From positions 186,001 to 250,000 of the forward strand of contig NOWV01000084.1 of the NCBI GenBank assembly GCA_003344405.1: a stretch of DNA of 64,000 bases, read 5' to 3'. Below the pieces are notes generated by a model, which was not told where the DNA came from, made no database searches, and was given only the letters and a program-made list of their open reading frames with translations. The position numbers and the translations under genes were made by a program. Source of the stretch: Trichoplax sp. H2. Lineage: Eukaryota > Placozoa > Uniplacotomia > Trichoplacea. The stretch's first letter is position 1; every line of letters begins with the position of its first letter. Shown one piece after another: positions 62,935-64,000 of the stretch.

Positions 62935-64000
62935 TCCCGAAAATAAGGGCATGAGTGTTGAGTCAAGATTTATTTTTATTTACCGAACAGTTATCTTGCT
63001 GAGTACTGTAGCTATTGTTGACAGTAGACTTAGGTGCAGTGATAACCTTTTTTCTAATTCTGAGACTAGGGGATGAATAGAAAGTAAAGATTTCCGTATG
63101 TTGCAATACTTTAATTTTTTCCATATTTTATGATTATGCAAATATACCAGTAGATTTGTAGTCTACAAAATGTACGTATTTCTGGTTGGTGCAGTAGTAA
63201 CTTTTGCTTCAATCTTGGAAATAAGGGCATGAGCATGAAATGGAAATTTTTCCGTAAGCGGCAATACTTTGGTTTTTTCATATTTTATCTACCGTAGGAT
63301 ATTCTATGATTATGTGATATCAGTTCGTATTGCCTTTATACGAATAGATTTGTATAAAATTATATACTGTACTGTAAGTATAGTGCGCGCAAACATTAAT
63401 GATAGGTGTGGTAGCGATCTCCGCAATTGTCTTGAGGATAAAGGCATGAGTATAAAGTGGAGATTTCTTATATGCTACAAATCTTTAAATTTTTATTCAT
63501 GTTATATCACTGTAATCATGATTGTACTATCTCTATAAGTATCTTAAAAATAAAGGAATAGGTATAAAGTGGAGATTTCTTATATGAGGCAATTCTTTAA
63601 TTTTTTATTATTCCTATATTCTGTGAGTATGCAAGTATAAAGTGGAGATTTTCTGTATCCTACGATACTTTAATTTTTTTATATTTTTATACTCGTATTG
63701 AATGATTATATAATTGCACGAGAGCATTTACTGTATACCATGCAACTAAAAATTACCGGTAGTTACGGTTGTGGCCTTTCTTCTTATCCCAAGAATAAGG
63801 GGATGAATATAAATGAAGATTTGCTTTACTCGGCAAATTTCAATTTTTCCATATTTACTATAATGACTACAGTATACTGTTACCTATGCATTATAATAAA
63901 ATATATATATATACATAATATACGTACGTAAACGGTACTAATATATTATTACTAGCTATATTAGCGATCCTCGTTATGATCTGGAGGATAAGGGCATGAG
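62935..64000. repeat. Degenerate tandem array running off the right edge
   Basis: A unit opens with 'aataagggcatgagtat', passes through 'aaagtggagatttc.tata', 'caatactttaattttttca' and 'tattttat'. Copies start near 62943, 63068, 63225, 63436, 63550, 63630, 63795 and 63985. Spacing is 80-215 bp and copies vary in length and sequence. The last copy is cut by the end of the window. Confidence 0.8.

Noticed and set aside
1-64000. tRNA, rRNA, U1, U6 or CRISPR-type features
   Set aside because: I looked for tRNA B-box words, snRNA signatures other than U2, and evenly spaced short repeats with unique spacers, and found none convincing. The tandem arrays have no unique spacers.

Overview
The window is nuclear DNA from a eukaryote, almost certainly an animal. 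It is AT-rich by eye. Its genes are split by short GT-AG introns, and the gene set includes metazoan or animal-type proteins: afadin, a TFAP4-type bHLH factor, a KLF-type zinc-finger factor, and a U2 snRNA gene with octamer-like elements. The density of about nine genes in 64 kb and the compact introns suggest an early-branching animal with a small genome. A placozoan (Trichoplax/Hoilungia) is my best guess, but this is inference and the sequence does not prove it.

Layout. From 1 to about 7.8 kb I find no gene. This part is somewhat richer in GC and is built largely of degenerate tandem repeats, starting with a clean 90-bp minisatellite at the left edge. A PTC2/3-like PP2C phosphatase (+) runs from 7847 to 13501 in 11 exons. 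A nested repeat with an inverted segment (15.3-16.4 kb) precedes fucose-1-phosphate guanylyltransferase, FPGT (+, 16837-19263, 2 exons). A gene-poor 6 kb follows, then a Krueppel-like factor (+, 25236-26603, 2 exons) behind a CCAAT/TATA promoter. PAM16/Magmas (-, 28914-31039) and a U2 snRNA gene (+, 31490-31676) are divergent neighbours. TFAP4 (-, 32727-34225, 5' end not found) comes next. MIX23/CCDC58 (-, 38080-39754) and RMI1 (+, 40512-42993, 9 exons) diverge from a shared 0.76-kb spacer. RMI1 converges on afadin (-, 58045-43410, 16 exons, 1725 aa). The last 6 kb holds no gene I can support and ends in another degenerate tandem array.

The genes do not form an operon or pathway. They are housekeeping and regulatory genes: phosphatase signalling, fucose salvage, transcription factors, mitochondrial protein import (PAM16) and intermembrane-space biology (MIX23), Holliday-junction dissolution (RMI1), cell junctions (afadin) and splicing (U2). 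Exon models were built by hand. Apart from TFAP4, whose start is missing, reading phase closes across every intron and the total lengths are whole numbers of codons.

Main points for a second look: (1) dense clusters of a palindromic GTACTGTAC/TGTAC repeat, mostly in 5' intergenic DNA, including both divergent spacers; (2) the U2 gene with what look like octamer, PSE and 3'-box elements; (3) TFAP4 close to PAM16, which from memory is also the case on human 16p13.3; (4) at least ten independent degenerate tandem arrays with units of about 90-400 bp; (5) an afadin whose C-terminus is a single-exon Pro/Ser/Asn-rich tail ending in a conserved short motif.
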